Assembly (NCBI GenBank): GCA_965203535.1
Contig: OZ241897.1
Coordinates: 2,480,001-2,544,000 of the forward strand
Source of the DNA: JAJDTT01 sp022827025
Lineage (GTDB): Bacteria; Acidobacteriota; UBA6911; RPQK01; JAJDTT01
Direction: 5' to 3'
Length of the DNA stretch: 64,000 bases
Positions 1 to 7,936 of this stretch are shown piece after piece. The notes beneath the pieces were generated by a model. The model had not been told where the DNA came from, did no database searches, and was given only the letters and a program-made list of their open reading frames with translations. The translations under genes and the position numbers were made by a program. Position 1 is the first letter of the stretch. Each line of letters begins with the position of its first letter.

Positions 1-1215
1 ATCCTGAAGCGACTGGGCCATTTCATTGAAGGTCACCGCCAACTCGCCGATCTCGTCCCGGGAGGCCACCTGCACCCGCTGTTCCAGCTCGCCGCCGGCC
101 AGGATCCGGGCGCCCCGGGTGAGCCGCTTGACCGGGACGGTGATGCCCCGGGCGATGGAGTAGGTCAGGAGCCCCACCAGCAGGGCGGTCAGCGAGACGG
201 CCCCCATCAGCACCTGCTTCAGGTCCTGCACAGGGGCGAAGATGTCCTCGTCGTTGATGCCCACTCCGCAGATCCACTGGAAAAAATCGTGATTCACCAC
301 CGCCAGGCCGCTGATCTTGGAGGTGCCGGGGGGATACTCGTAGTAGAAGTGGGTGGCGCCGCCGGCGATGGCGTCCTGGAGGTCTTCGAGGCCGTGGTCC
401 TCCCCCAGACGCGACCCGTAGTTGTCCACCAGGGGAACCCGGCCCCCTCCCGAGCCCGGCCGATTCCTCCGGTACTTGTGTCCGATGACGGTATTCACGT
501 CCTTGCCGAAGAGAAAGGCGTATCCGGACGTCAGGGAGCGCTGTTCCAGGTCCTCTTCGATGTTGTCCAGAATCGCCTGGACATACTCCCAGTTCATGTA
601 GGCCAGGATCCCTCCCAATACCGTCCTCCCCTCCGAGATGAAGGGAGCCGCGAATCCGATGGATCTCTGGCGGGCGATATCGTCGTCCTGATAGGCGTAG
701 AGTTGACGGATCAGAGGCGAGGCGTGCCAGTCCAGGTAGCCGAACCGCCCTTGGCGGACCTCCTCCAGCCAACTGCCGTCCCCGGTGTAGGAAAGGAGGC
801 TCTGTCCCCGCAGTTGCGCGAGCCGTTCCGGATCCAGACTCACCCCCACGGCGTTCCGGTCGATGCTGCTGGTGGAGAGCACACGGCCCTCCCTGTCGAA
901 CAGCACCAGCAGGTCGTAGACCTCGTGCACCACCACCAACTGGTCCAGCAGCAGCGTGGGAGGATCGGCCCGCCGGACCAGGTAGTCCCCCAGTTCCCGG
1001 TAGAGGGTCATGGAGACCGTCTCTTCCTTCTTCTCCAGAATAGAAAGCAAAATATTGTCGGCGATGCCCTGGGCGACCTGCTCCAGGTAGAGGACGGTCC
1101 GGTCCTGCGTGATCTGCTCCTTGGCCTGGTAGTAGGCGAAGACACAGATGGCGGCCAGCGGTATCACCGCCAGGGGGAGAATGAAGAGGACCAGTTTGTG
1201 CCGGAGGCTTCTCAC
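1..1215 (-). CDS. Cache-HAMP membrane sensor, 3' end outside window
   Basis: Receptor-type membrane protein; 405 codons are visible and the gene continues past the left edge, so its output domain (chemotaxis signalling, kinase, cyclase or phosphatase) is unseen. The start is GTG at 1215 with GAAGGGAG just upstream. Residues about 7-29 form a membrane segment (KLVLFILPLAVIPLAA). Residues about 35-315 look like a periplasmic double-Cache ligand-binding region, followed by a second membrane segment near 320-340 and a HAMP linker (TVPVKRLTRGARILAGGEL, then DEIGELAVTFNEMAQSL). The topology and HAMP are read directly; the Cache assignment is by general resemblance. The ligand is unknown. Confidence 0.8.
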   Translation of the reverse strand, partial: MRSLRHKLVLFILPLAVIPLAAICVFAYYQAKEQITQDRTVLYLEQVAQGIADNILLSILEKKEETVSMTLYRELGDYLVRRADPPTLLLDQLVVVHEVYDLLVLFDREGRVLSTSSIDRNAVGVSLDPERLAQLRGQSLLSYTGDGSWLEEVRQGRFGYLDWHASPLIRQLYAYQDDDIARQRSIGFAAPFISEGRTVLGGILAYMNWEYVQAILDNIEEDLEQRSLTSGYAFLFGKDVNTVIGHKYRRNRPGSGGGRVPLVDNYGSRLGEDHGLEDLQDAIAGGATHFYYEYPPGTSKISGLAVVNHDFFQWICGVGINDEDIFAPVQDLKQVLMGAVSLTALLVGLLTYSIARGITVPVKRLTRGARILAGGELEQRVQVASRDEIGELAVTFNEMAQSLQD

Positions 1216-1220
1216 GGCGC

Positions 1221-1489
1221 TCCCTTCAATGTCAAAATGATAGACAGTTCAGTGACAAATGTTACTACATGGAGGGGCGATTTCCCAATCGCCCGACGGG
1301 AAGGGCGATTTCTAGTCGCCCTGTCGCCCAGGAGGGGCGTCTTTCAGTCGCCCACTGGGAAGGGCGTCTTATAGGCGCCCCGTAATCTTCACCCGATCGT
1401 CACTCTGGAGAACCGGCGCCTGGAAAGACGCCGGTCCCGGTCGGCGCATAAAATACGCCGCTCCGGACGACGCCGCTCCATGTCGCTCC
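1221..1489. repeat. Hairpin repeat cluster between sensor and menC-like gene
   Basis: This gap holds back-to-back short hairpins: GGGCGATTTCCCAATCGCCC, then a spacer GACGGGAA, then GGGCGATTTCTAGTCGCCC, followed by variants with GGCGTCTT and AGGCGCC stems and a GGCGCCTGGAAAGACGCC copy near 1416. They belong to the family found through the whole window. No gene is visible here. Confidence 0.8.
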
Positions 1490-2593
1490 TCAATACGTCT
1501 CCGATCGGACGGTGATCCGATCGATCCACTCCAGGTCGGGTTCGTAACCGATCCCCGGCTCCAGGGACGGCGTAATGGTCCCGTCCGAGTCGACTTCGAT
1601 GGGGGGCCGGGCCGTGTCCCGGTAAAAATAGCGGCGGCTGGCCGAGACGTCGCCGGGGAGAGTGAAGTTCTCCAGGGTGGAGAGCGCCACGTTGTGGGCC
1701 CGTCCGATGCCGGTTTCCAACATCCCTCCGCACCAGACCGGAACGCCCCCGGCCCGGCAGACGTCGTGGACCGCCTTGGCCTCGGTGTGTCCTCCCACGC
1801 GTCCCATCTTGATGTTGACAATGCGGCAGGCTCCCGCGGCGATGGCATGGTCCGCGTCCCGCCGGTGGCGAATCGATTCGTCCAGGCAGATGGGGGTCCG
1901 GAGCCGGGCCTGGAGCTCCACGTGCCGGAAGACGTCGTCGTACTCCAGGGGCTGCTCCATCATCAGCAGGTCGAACCGGTCGAGTTCGGCCAGGTGGTCG
2001 AAGTCCTTCCGTCCGTAGGCGGAGTTGGCGTCCACCATGAGCGAGATCCGGGGAAAGCGCTTGCGGACGGCGGCCACGACGTCGAGGTCCCAACCGGGCT
2101 TGATCTTGATCTTGATCCGCTGGTATCCGGCCTCCAGCTCCTGCTCGATCTTGCCGAGGAGAATGTCGGGGTGATCCTGGATGCCGATGGAGACCCCGCA
2201 CGGAATCCGGCGATGGCGTCCCCCCAGGAGCTTCCACAGGGGCATGCCCGCCGCCTTGGCCTGGAGGTCCCACAACGCGGCCTCCAGACCGGCCTTCGCC
2301 ATGGGATGTCCCCGGACCGACCGGACCCAGCCCGGAAACTCGTCCGCCCGGCTGAAGCGGACGCCCAGCATCCGAGGGACCAGGAACCGGCTCAGGACCG
2401 GCCAGACGGTGTCCACCGTCTCATAACTGAATCCGGGCGCATCGTCGGCGACGCACTCGCCCCAGCCGGAGAGTCCGTCCGCCCGGACCTCCACCAACAG
2501 GACCCGGCGGCCATGGATCCGGCCGAAGCTGGTCTCGAAGAAATGGACGAGGGGAAGGCTGATTTCGCGAACGATCACCCGCTCCAGCTTCAC
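1490..2593 (-). CDS. menC: MenC/NSAR-type enolase-superfamily enzyme (o-succinylbenzoate synthase-like)
   Basis: Enolase-superfamily protein of 367 residues, the usual length for o-succinylbenzoate synthase of the MenC2/N-succinylamino acid racemase branch. The KxK pair is at K163/K165 (RIKIKIKPGW), the metal ligands are D188 (MVDAN), E213 (MEQP) and D238 (CLDES), and the second catalytic lysine is K262 (NIKMGRVGG). In menaquinone synthesis this enzyme dehydrates SHCHC to o-succinylbenzoate; relatives racemise N-succinyl amino acids, and sequence alone does not decide. The start is GTG at 2593, overlapping the upstream hydantoinase-like stop in a GTGA junction, so the two are translationally coupled. 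That neighbour hints at amino-acid or amide metabolism as much as quinone synthesis. Confidence 0.78.
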   Translation of the reverse strand: MKLERVIVREISLPLVHFFETSFGRIHGRRVLLVEVRADGLSGWGECVADDAPGFSYETVDTVWPVLSRFLVPRMLGVRFSRADEFPGWVRSVRGHPMAKAGLEAALWDLQAKAAGMPLWKLLGGRHRRIPCGVSIGIQDHPDILLGKIEQELEAGYQRIKIKIKPGWDLDVVAAVRKRFPRISLMVDANSAYGRKDFDHLAELDRFDLLMMEQPLEYDDVFRHVELQARLRTPICLDESIRHRRDADHAIAAGACRIVNIKMGRVGGHTEAKAVHDVCRAGGVPVWCGGMLETGIGRAHNVALSTLENFTLPGDVSASRRYFYRDTARPPIEVDSDGTITPSLEPGIGYEPDLEWIDRITVRSETY

Positions 2594-4188
2594 TCTTCCC
2601 GCTTCCCTCTCTGCCCCCATCCCCCTCCTCCGGGAGTCTCGATCCGGACGGCCTCTCCGGCCGCGAGCCGGAGAGACACCTTGCCGGCGAGGTTTCTGCG
2701 GCGGCCCCGGACCACCAGGTAGTTCCGGCCCTTTTTCCCGGTCTCTCCTCCGTTGAGGCCATAGGGAGGGTTGACCCGCCTCTCCGAGAGGATGGTGGTG
2801 GTGCAGTCGGTCAGGGCCTCCAGGGTCCGGACGATTCCGTCCCCGCCCCGATACCTGCCCTTGGCGCCGGACCCGTACCTCAAACGGTACTCCCGAACCC
2901 GAAGGGGGAAGTCGTACTCCAGGGCTTCGATGGGCGTGTTCAGGGAGTTGGTCATGTGGGTGTGCACGCCGCTGGTTCCGTGGCCGGCCGGACCGGCGCC
3001 CATGCCGCCCCCGATGGTCTCGTAGTAGGAGAAGGGCTTGCCCGTGTCGGGGTGGACGCCGCCCATGGTGATGTTGTTCATGGTGCCGCTGCTGGCGGCC
3101 GGGATCCGGCCGGGAAGGGCCTGGGCCAGGGCCCGGAGCAGGACGTCCACGATCCGCTGGGAGGTCTCCACGTTGCCGCCGGCCGTCGCCGCCGGAAACC
3201 GGGCGTCCACCACGCTTCCCTTCGGCGTCAAGACGCGTACCGAGCGCATCAGCCCGGCGCTGGCCGGAGCGTAGTCGGGAGCCAGGCAGCGGAGAACGTA
3301 GTAGACGGCGGACCGGGTGACGGCCCGCACGGCGTTGAGGCAACCGGGCATCTGGGGCGCCGATCCCGCAAAATCGATCTTCATGGAATGCCCCTTGACC
3401 CGGATGCCGACGCGAATCGGGACGGACTCCGGTCCCTCTCCGGGCTCGGCTTCGTCCAGCAGGTCCTCGGCCGTGTAGCGCCCGTCGGGAATCCGGCCAA
3501 TGGTCTGCCGCATGATCTTCGCCGAATAGTCCTGCAGAGCCCGGCAATATTTTTCCACCTCGGCTCTCTTGTTCTTCTCGACGAGCGCCCGCAGCCGCTT
3601 GTCGCCGACCCTCAGCGACCCCACCTGGGCGGCCAGATCCCCTTCCCGCTCCAAGGGTGTCCGGACGTTGCTGAGGAGCAGGCGGAGGAGGTCGACGTTC
3701 AATCGGCCCCGCCGGTAGAGCTTGGACGGGGGAACCCGGATTCCCTCCTGAAAGACGTCCCGGCTCAGGGGCATGGAGCCGGGGGACATTCCCCCCACGT
3801 CCGCGTGATGGGCGCGAACGGCCACGTAGAAGACGGGGCGGGCGAACCCGTCCGAGGGTTCGAACACCGGCGCCACCATGGTGAGATCGGGGAGATGGGT
3901 CCCCCCGGCGAAGGGATCGTTGAGGATCACCACATCGCCCGGCTGCAGGGTTTCATGGGCGAGAGCCGCCTGGACCGACATGGGCATGGAGCCCAGGTGG
4001 ACCGGCATGTGGTCCCCCATGGCCACCAGTTGCGCCTTCGAGTCGAAGAGCGCGCAGGAATAGTCCCGGCGCTCGCGGACGTTGGAAGAATAGGCCGTGC
4101 GGTGGAGCACCGTCCCCATCTCCTCGGGGACCGAGGTCAGGAGATGCCGGTAGACCTCCAGTCGAACAGGATGAATTCGTTTTGCCAC
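2590..4188 (-). CDS. hyuB: Hydantoinase B / oxoprolinase family protein
   Basis: HyuB-family protein of about 532 residues. Members are subunits of ATP-dependent N-methylhydantoinases, 5-oxoprolinases or acetone carboxylases. The typical N-terminal block is present (RLEVYRHLLTSVPEEMGTVL, TAYSSNVRERRDYSCALFD, ILNDPFAGGTHLPDLTM), as is a glycine-rich region near residue 375 (TIGGGMGAGPAGHGTSGVHT) and the usual C-terminal end (IETPGGGGWG). GTG at 4188 is chosen because the 23 codons back to an upstream ATG at 4257 lie in repeat-like intergenic DNA; no strong ribosome site is seen for either. The partner HyuA is not in the window, which is unusual, so the reaction is uncertain. It overlaps the menC-like gene by 4 nt. 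Confidence 0.85.
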   Translation of the reverse strand: MAKRIHPVRLEVYRHLLTSVPEEMGTVLHRTAYSSNVRERRDYSCALFDSKAQLVAMGDHMPVHLGSMPMSVQAALAHETLQPGDVVILNDPFAGGTHLPDLTMVAPVFEPSDGFARPVFYVAVRAHHADVGGMSPGSMPLSRDVFQEGIRVPPSKLYRRGRLNVDLLRLLLSNVRTPLEREGDLAAQVGSLRVGDKRLRALVEKNKRAEVEKYCRALQDYSAKIMRQTIGRIPDGRYTAEDLLDEAEPGEGPESVPIRVGIRVKGHSMKIDFAGSAPQMPGCLNAVRAVTRSAVYYVLRCLAPDYAPASAGLMRSVRVLTPKGSVVDARFPAATAGGNVETSQRIVDVLLRALAQALPGRIPAASSGTMNNITMGGVHPDTGKPFSYYETIGGGMGAGPAGHGTSGVHTHMTNSLNTPIEALEYDFPLRVREYRLRYGSGAKGRYRGGDGIVRTLEALTDCTTTILSERRVNPPYGLNGGETGKKGRNYLVVRGRRRNLAGKVSLRLAAGEAVRIETPGGGGWGQRGKREE

Positions 4189-4195
4189 GGGGCCA

Positions 4196-4330
4196 AAGAT
4201 AACATCGTAGGGGCCCCCCTTGTGGGGTGCCCTCCCGGACGCTCGGCCCAGACGCAACGATTACGAAACAAAAACCGCGGCCTGCAAGGCCGCAGGGGCA
4301 CCCCTTGCGGGCGCCCTCTCCGACAACCGG
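4196..4330. repeat. Hairpin repeats upstream of the divergent ubiA-like and hyuB genes
   Basis: Short palindromes of the AGGGGC...GCCC type (GGGCCCCCCTTGTGGGGTGCCC) and a second one with CCGCAGGGGCACCCCTTGCGGG. They resemble the GGGGTGCCCC palindrome inside the 254-bp element at 24644 and 33341. They lie between divergent genes, so promoters for both directions must be here or just outside. Confidence 0.6.
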
Positions 4331-4394
4331 CCCATCCCCCATTCCAGTTGCCGGTCTCAAAGAAGCGCGGAGCCGGCACTGAACGGGCGGCTGC

Positions 4395-4400
4395 TATAAT
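4395..4400 (+). promoter_or_regulatory. Possible -10 box of ubiA-like gene (leaderless start)
   Basis: A perfect TATAAT ends 10 bases before the ATG at 4411. No Shine-Dalgarno sequence lies between, so transcription would start at or beside the start codon. No good -35 box is visible 17 bases upstream. Inferred from position only. Confidence 0.35.
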
Positions 4401-4410
4401 CCCGGTTCCC

Positions 4411-5265
4411 ATGCGGCGCCTCGTGCTCACTCTGCGGATGATCAAGTTCGAGCACACCGTCTTCGCCCTGCCCTTCGCCTTTCTGGGAGCCCTTCTGGCC
4501 CAGCGGGGCCTGCCCGCCGGAGAAACCTGCATCTGGATCGTGGGAGCCATGGCGGGAGCGAGAAGCGCGGCCATGGCCTTCAACCGGCTGGTGGACCGGC
4601 GCCAGGACCGGCTCAATCCCCGGACCGCCGGGCGGGAACTGCCGCGGAGGCTGCTGAAACCCGGTTTCGTCATCGGCTTCATCCTGGCATCCGCGGGGCT
4701 CTTCTTCTTCTCGGCCTGGAGGTTGAATCCGCTGGCCCTGCTGCTGTCTCCGCCGGCCCTGGCCATAGTCCTGCTCTACAGCTATACGAAGAGGTTCACC
4801 TCGCTGTCCCACCTGTTCCTGGGCCTCTCCCTGGCCATCGCGCCGGTCGGGGGCTGGGTGGCGGTGCGGGGAGAGCTCTCTGCGGACCCGTTCTACCTGG
4901 CGGCGGGCGTTCTGCTCTGGGTGGCCGGTTTCGACATCATCTATTCCTGCCAGGACGAGGAATTCGACCGCCGCATGGGCCTGTACTCGATCCCGGGCCG
5001 CCTGGGAGCGGCCGCGGCCCTGAAGGTCTCGGCGCTGCTGCACGCCGCGATGGTGGCCGTCCTGGGCTACGCCTTTTACTCCTTCGACCTGGGCCTGTTG
5101 AGTTGGGCCGGCCTGGGCCTGGTGACGGCCTCCCTGATCTACGAACATCGAATCGTCAGTCCTTCCGACCTGAGCCGGATCAACGCCGCGTTTTTTACCG
5201 TCAACGGCGTTATCAGTGTAGGGCTGCTTCTGTTCGTAGGTCTGGATCTATGGCTGTTCCGGTAG
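4411..5265 (+). CDS. UbiA-family prenyltransferase (MqnP/UbiA-like)
   Basis: Integral membrane aromatic prenyltransferase of 284 residues, which attaches a polyprenyl chain to an aromatic quinone precursor at the inner face of the membrane. The first magnesium-diphosphate motif is at N58-D66 (NRLVDRRQDRLNPRTA) and the second acidic motif is near residue 175 (CQDEEFDRRMGLYSIP); seven to nine hydrophobic helices fill the rest. The YSYTKRFTSLSHLFLGL loop and the length resemble futalosine-pathway MqnP and 4-hydroxybenzoate UbiA enzymes more than MenA. The pilB-like gene starts inside its last codons (16-nt overlap), an odd partnership that suggests a shared transcript rather than shared function. 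Confidence 0.85.
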   Translation: MRRLVLTLRMIKFEHTVFALPFAFLGALLAQRGLPAGETCIWIVGAMAGARSAAMAFNRLVDRRQDRLNPRTAGRELPRRLLKPGFVIGFILASAGLFFFSAWRLNPLALLLSPPALAIVLLYSYTKRFTSLSHLFLGLSLAIAPVGGWVAVRGELSADPFYLAAGVLLWVAGFDIIYSCQDEEFDRRMGLYSIPGRLGAAAALKVSALLHAAMVAVLGYAFYSFDLGLLSWAGLGLVTASLIYEHRIVSPSDLSRINAAFFTVNGVISVGLLLFVGLDLWLFR

Positions 5266-6515
5266 ACGAAACTCCGAACCTGTCGTTGGATCTCTCCACT
5301 CAGACCCGGCCGGGAGAAACTTCTCTCTCGCCGGAAGGGCGGGAGCCGGTGGTCCGCATGGTGGACCTCATCGTCTTCGACGCCATCGGCAAGAGAGCCA
5401 GCGACATCCACCTGGAGACCTACGACGGGGAGTTCCGGATCCGCTACCGGATCGACGGGGTCCTCTATCCGGTCGCCTCCCCTCCCCTGGCCCTGCGGGA
5501 TGCCCTGATCTCCCGGGTCAAGATCCTGGGCGATCTCGACATCGGCGAACGGCGGCTTCCTCAGGACGGCCGGATCCGGATGAAGGCGCCGCAGGCCGGA
5601 GAGGACCGGGAGATCGATCTCCGCGTCTCCTCGCTCCCCACCATATTCGGAGAAAAGCTGGTGTTGAGGATCCTGGACCGGGAGCGCCTCCCGCGCAGAC
5701 TGTCGGACCTCGGTTTCGAGGAGGTCTCCCTCGAGCGGATGAGGAGAGCCGTGCGGATATCCCATGGAATCGTGCTGGCCACCGGCCCCACCGGCAGTGG
5801 AAAGACCAGCACCCTCTATACCTGCTTGTCCCGGCTCAACGGCCCCGGATTGAACATCAACACCGTGGAGGACCCGGTGGAGTTCAATCTCCCGGGAGTC
5901 AACCAGGTCCAGACCAAGGACTCGGTGGGTCTGGGCTTCGCCACGGCGCTCCGGGCACTGCTTCGCCAAGACCCGGACATCCTCATGGTGGGGGAGATCC
6001 GGGACCGGGAAACCGCGGTGATCGCCATTCGCGCCGCCATCACCGGACACCTGGTGTTGAGCACCCTGCATACGAACGACGCCGCATCGGCGGTGGGCCG
6101 GCTGCTGGACATGGGGATTCCTCCGTTTCTCATCGCCAATTCGGTGAACCTGGTGTGTGCCCAACGGCTGGTGAGGAGGCTGTGTGGAGAATGCAAGGAG
6201 CCGAACCGGTCTCCGGCTTCAATCCCGGAACCGGCCGGAACCGGGACCGACCCGATCCTCAAGATCCCCCGCTTCGACGCCCGGGGGTGTCCCGCCTGTC
6301 ACGGCACAGGCTATCGCGGGCGGATCGGACTCTTCGAAACCATGGAGGTGACGGAAACCATCCGGCAACTGATCCTCCAGGGCGCCGACGCCGCCACGAT
6401 CCGGAAGCAGGCGGTCAGCGAGGGGATGATCACTCTGCGCGACAGCGGACTGGAAAAGATCCGCGCCGGCATCAGCACGGTGGAGGAGGTGCTGAAGGCG
6501 ACGCACCTCGCATGA
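5250..6515 (+). CDS. pilB: PilB/GspE-type assembly ATPase, short form
   Basis: Hexameric secretion ATPase that powers pilus extension from the cytoplasmic face. It has 421 residues, whereas PilB/GspE proteins are usually 500-570; the N-terminal MshEN/N1 region is missing and only the N2-like domain (ASDIHLETYDGEFRIRYRID) and ATPase core remain. Walker A is GPTGSGKTS near residue 180, the Asp/His boxes and Walker B (ILMVGEIRDRETA) follow, and a C-terminal zinc tetracysteine is present (CGEC...CPAC). The start ATG at 5250 lies within the end of the prenyltransferase gene. Followed after 11 nt by the pilT-like gene. The short N terminus may affect how it docks on its platform protein. Confidence 0.88.
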   Translation: MAVPVDETPNLSLDLSTQTRPGETSLSPEGREPVVRMVDLIVFDAIGKRASDIHLETYDGEFRIRYRIDGVLYPVASPPLALRDALISRVKILGDLDIGERRLPQDGRIRMKAPQAGEDREIDLRVSSLPTIFGEKLVLRILDRERLPRRLSDLGFEEVSLERMRRAVRISHGIVLATGPTGSGKTSTLYTCLSRLNGPGLNINTVEDPVEFNLPGVNQVQTKDSVGLGFATALRALLRQDPDILMVGEIRDRETAVIAIRAAITGHLVLSTLHTNDAASAVGRLLDMGIPPFLIANSVNLVCAQRLVRRLCGECKEPNRSPASIPEPAGTGTDPILKIPRFDARGCPACHGTGYRGRIGLFETMEVTETIRQLILQGADAATIRKQAVSEGMITLRDSGLEKIRAGISTVEEVLKATHLA

Positions 6516-6526
6516 ACCGGTGAAAC

Positions 6527-7630
6527 ATGAGGGTTGAACAGACACATCCCACAGGACAGATCCTGAACCTGTTGCGGCTGGCCCACGACTCCGGCGCCAG
6601 CGACCTGCATCTCATTCCCGAATCCGCACCCTGCCTGCGTGTCCATGGCCGGCTGGTGGAGGCGAACCAACTCCGGCTGAACCGGGAAGAGACCCGGCAT
6701 CTTGCCTACGGCATCATGTCCGACCGGCAAAGAGCCCGCTTCGAGCGCCTCCGGGAGATCGACTTCAGCTTCGAGGTGGAGGGGCTGGCCCGATTCCGCG
6801 CCAACGTCTTCACCCGCCGCGGGAAGACGGCGGCGGTCGTGCGGCTCATCCCGCTTCAGGTCAAACCGCTCGAGGAATTGGCCCTGCCCGCGGTCGTGGA
6901 GCGTCTGGCCGGCCGGCCCCACGGACTGATTCTGGTGGCCGGCTCCTCCGGCAGCGGCAAGTCGACCACACTGGCGGCTCTCATCGACCGGATCAATCGA
7001 ACCCGGGCCAAGCACATCATCACCATCGAGGATCCCATTGAATTCGTGCACCGCAACCGCATGAGCGTCATCAGCCAGAGGGAGGTGCCGGGGGATTCCC
7101 CCTCCTTTGCGTCGGCGCTCCGCATGGCTCTGCGGCAGGACCCCGACGTGGTCCTGGTGGGGGAGATGAGGGACACCGAGACCATCGAGACCACCCTCCG
7201 GCTGGCGGAAACGGGGCACCTGACCCTTTCGACCCTTCATACCCGATCGGCGCCCGACACCATCGGGAGGATCCTGGACATGTTTCCGGCCGATCAGCAG
7301 GGACGCATCCAGTCCCTCCTCTCCTCGGTCCTGGAGGGAATCGTGTGTCAGGCCCTGATCCGGCGCCGCGAGAAGGCGGGCCGGGTCGCCGCCGCGGAAG
7401 TCCTGATTCCCAACCCGGCCATCCGGAACCTGATCCGCGAGCACAAGCTCCACCAGATCCGCTCGGCCATGCAGACGGGCCAGTCCGGAAGCGGGATGCG
7501 CACCCTCAATCAGAGCCTGGCCCGGCACGTCCTCGCCGGCCGGGTCTCCTACGAAAGCTGCCTGGAAGCCTCCCAGGACGCCGCCGACCTGCGGCGGTGC
7601 CTGGGAGCGGCGGCATCCCCGCCGCCGTAG
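6527..7630 (+). CDS. pilT: PilT-type twitching motility ATPase
   Basis: Retraction ATPase of type IV pili, 367 residues, a normal PilT length. The N-terminal PAS-like domain carries ASDLHLIPESAP; Walker A is GSSGSGKSTT near residue 141; the Asp box (IITIEDPIEFVH), Walker B (DVVLVGEMRDTET) and His box (TGHLTLSTLHT) are all present. The retraction-associated AIRNLIRE motif near residue 302 is seen. The last residues (GAAASPPP) and stop codon are encoded by a GGCGGCATCCCCGCCGCC hairpin repeat, so the C terminus has been rewritten by repeat DNA. Same operon as the pilB- and pilC-like genes. Confidence 0.92.
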   Translation: MRVEQTHPTGQILNLLRLAHDSGASDLHLIPESAPCLRVHGRLVEANQLRLNREETRHLAYGIMSDRQRARFERLREIDFSFEVEGLARFRANVFTRRGKTAAVVRLIPLQVKPLEELALPAVVERLAGRPHGLILVAGSSGSGKSTTLAALIDRINRTRAKHIITIEDPIEFVHRNRMSVISQREVPGDSPSFASALRMALRQDPDVVLVGEMRDTETIETTLRLAETGHLTLSTLHTRSAPDTIGRILDMFPADQQGRIQSLLSSVLEGIVCQALIRRREKAGRVAAAEVLIPNPAIRNLIREHKLHQIRSAMQTGQSGSGMRTLNQSLARHVLAGRVSYESCLEASQDAADLRRCLGAAASPPP

Positions 7631-7936
7631 GAGCGGCGTCTTTCAGGCGCCGAAGGGGGGGTAGGGGGAGACGATAGTCCCTTTGCACTTTGCGGCCGGC
7701 GAAGCGTACAACACCGGGGGACAGGAAAGTCCCCTCCTGAGAAAACATGGGGCACCCGGAGGGGGGACATTCTTGTCCCCCTCTTCGCTGCGGTTGCTTT
7801 CGCTGGGCCCCGGTGGGGCCGGAGTTGGGCGGATAGGAGGGGGGACTTTCAGTCCCCCCGAGGGAGTGGGGGTAGGAAAACCCCCACTCCTTTTCTCGCA
7901 GGATTTCGCCGGACCAGGGCCGGTGGGGGAGCTCCT
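7631..7936. repeat. Hairpin repeats, including a 123-bp element (7809-7931)
   Basis: This gap is packed with hairpins: GGCGTCTTTCAGGCGCC, GGGGGACAGGAAAGTCCCCTCC, GGGGGGACATTCTTGTCCCCC, GGGGGGACTTTCAGTCCCCCC and GTGGGGGTAGGAAAACCCCCAC. Positions 7809-7931 form a block that recurs almost unchanged, in inverted orientation, at 24473-24595. It separates pilT from pilC without a strand change. No gene is seen. Confidence 0.85.

Noticed and set aside
2956..4410. Plus-strand extension of the UbiA-like frame
   Set aside because: This in-frame stretch lies opposite hyuB; the protein clearly begins at ATG 4411 by family comparison.
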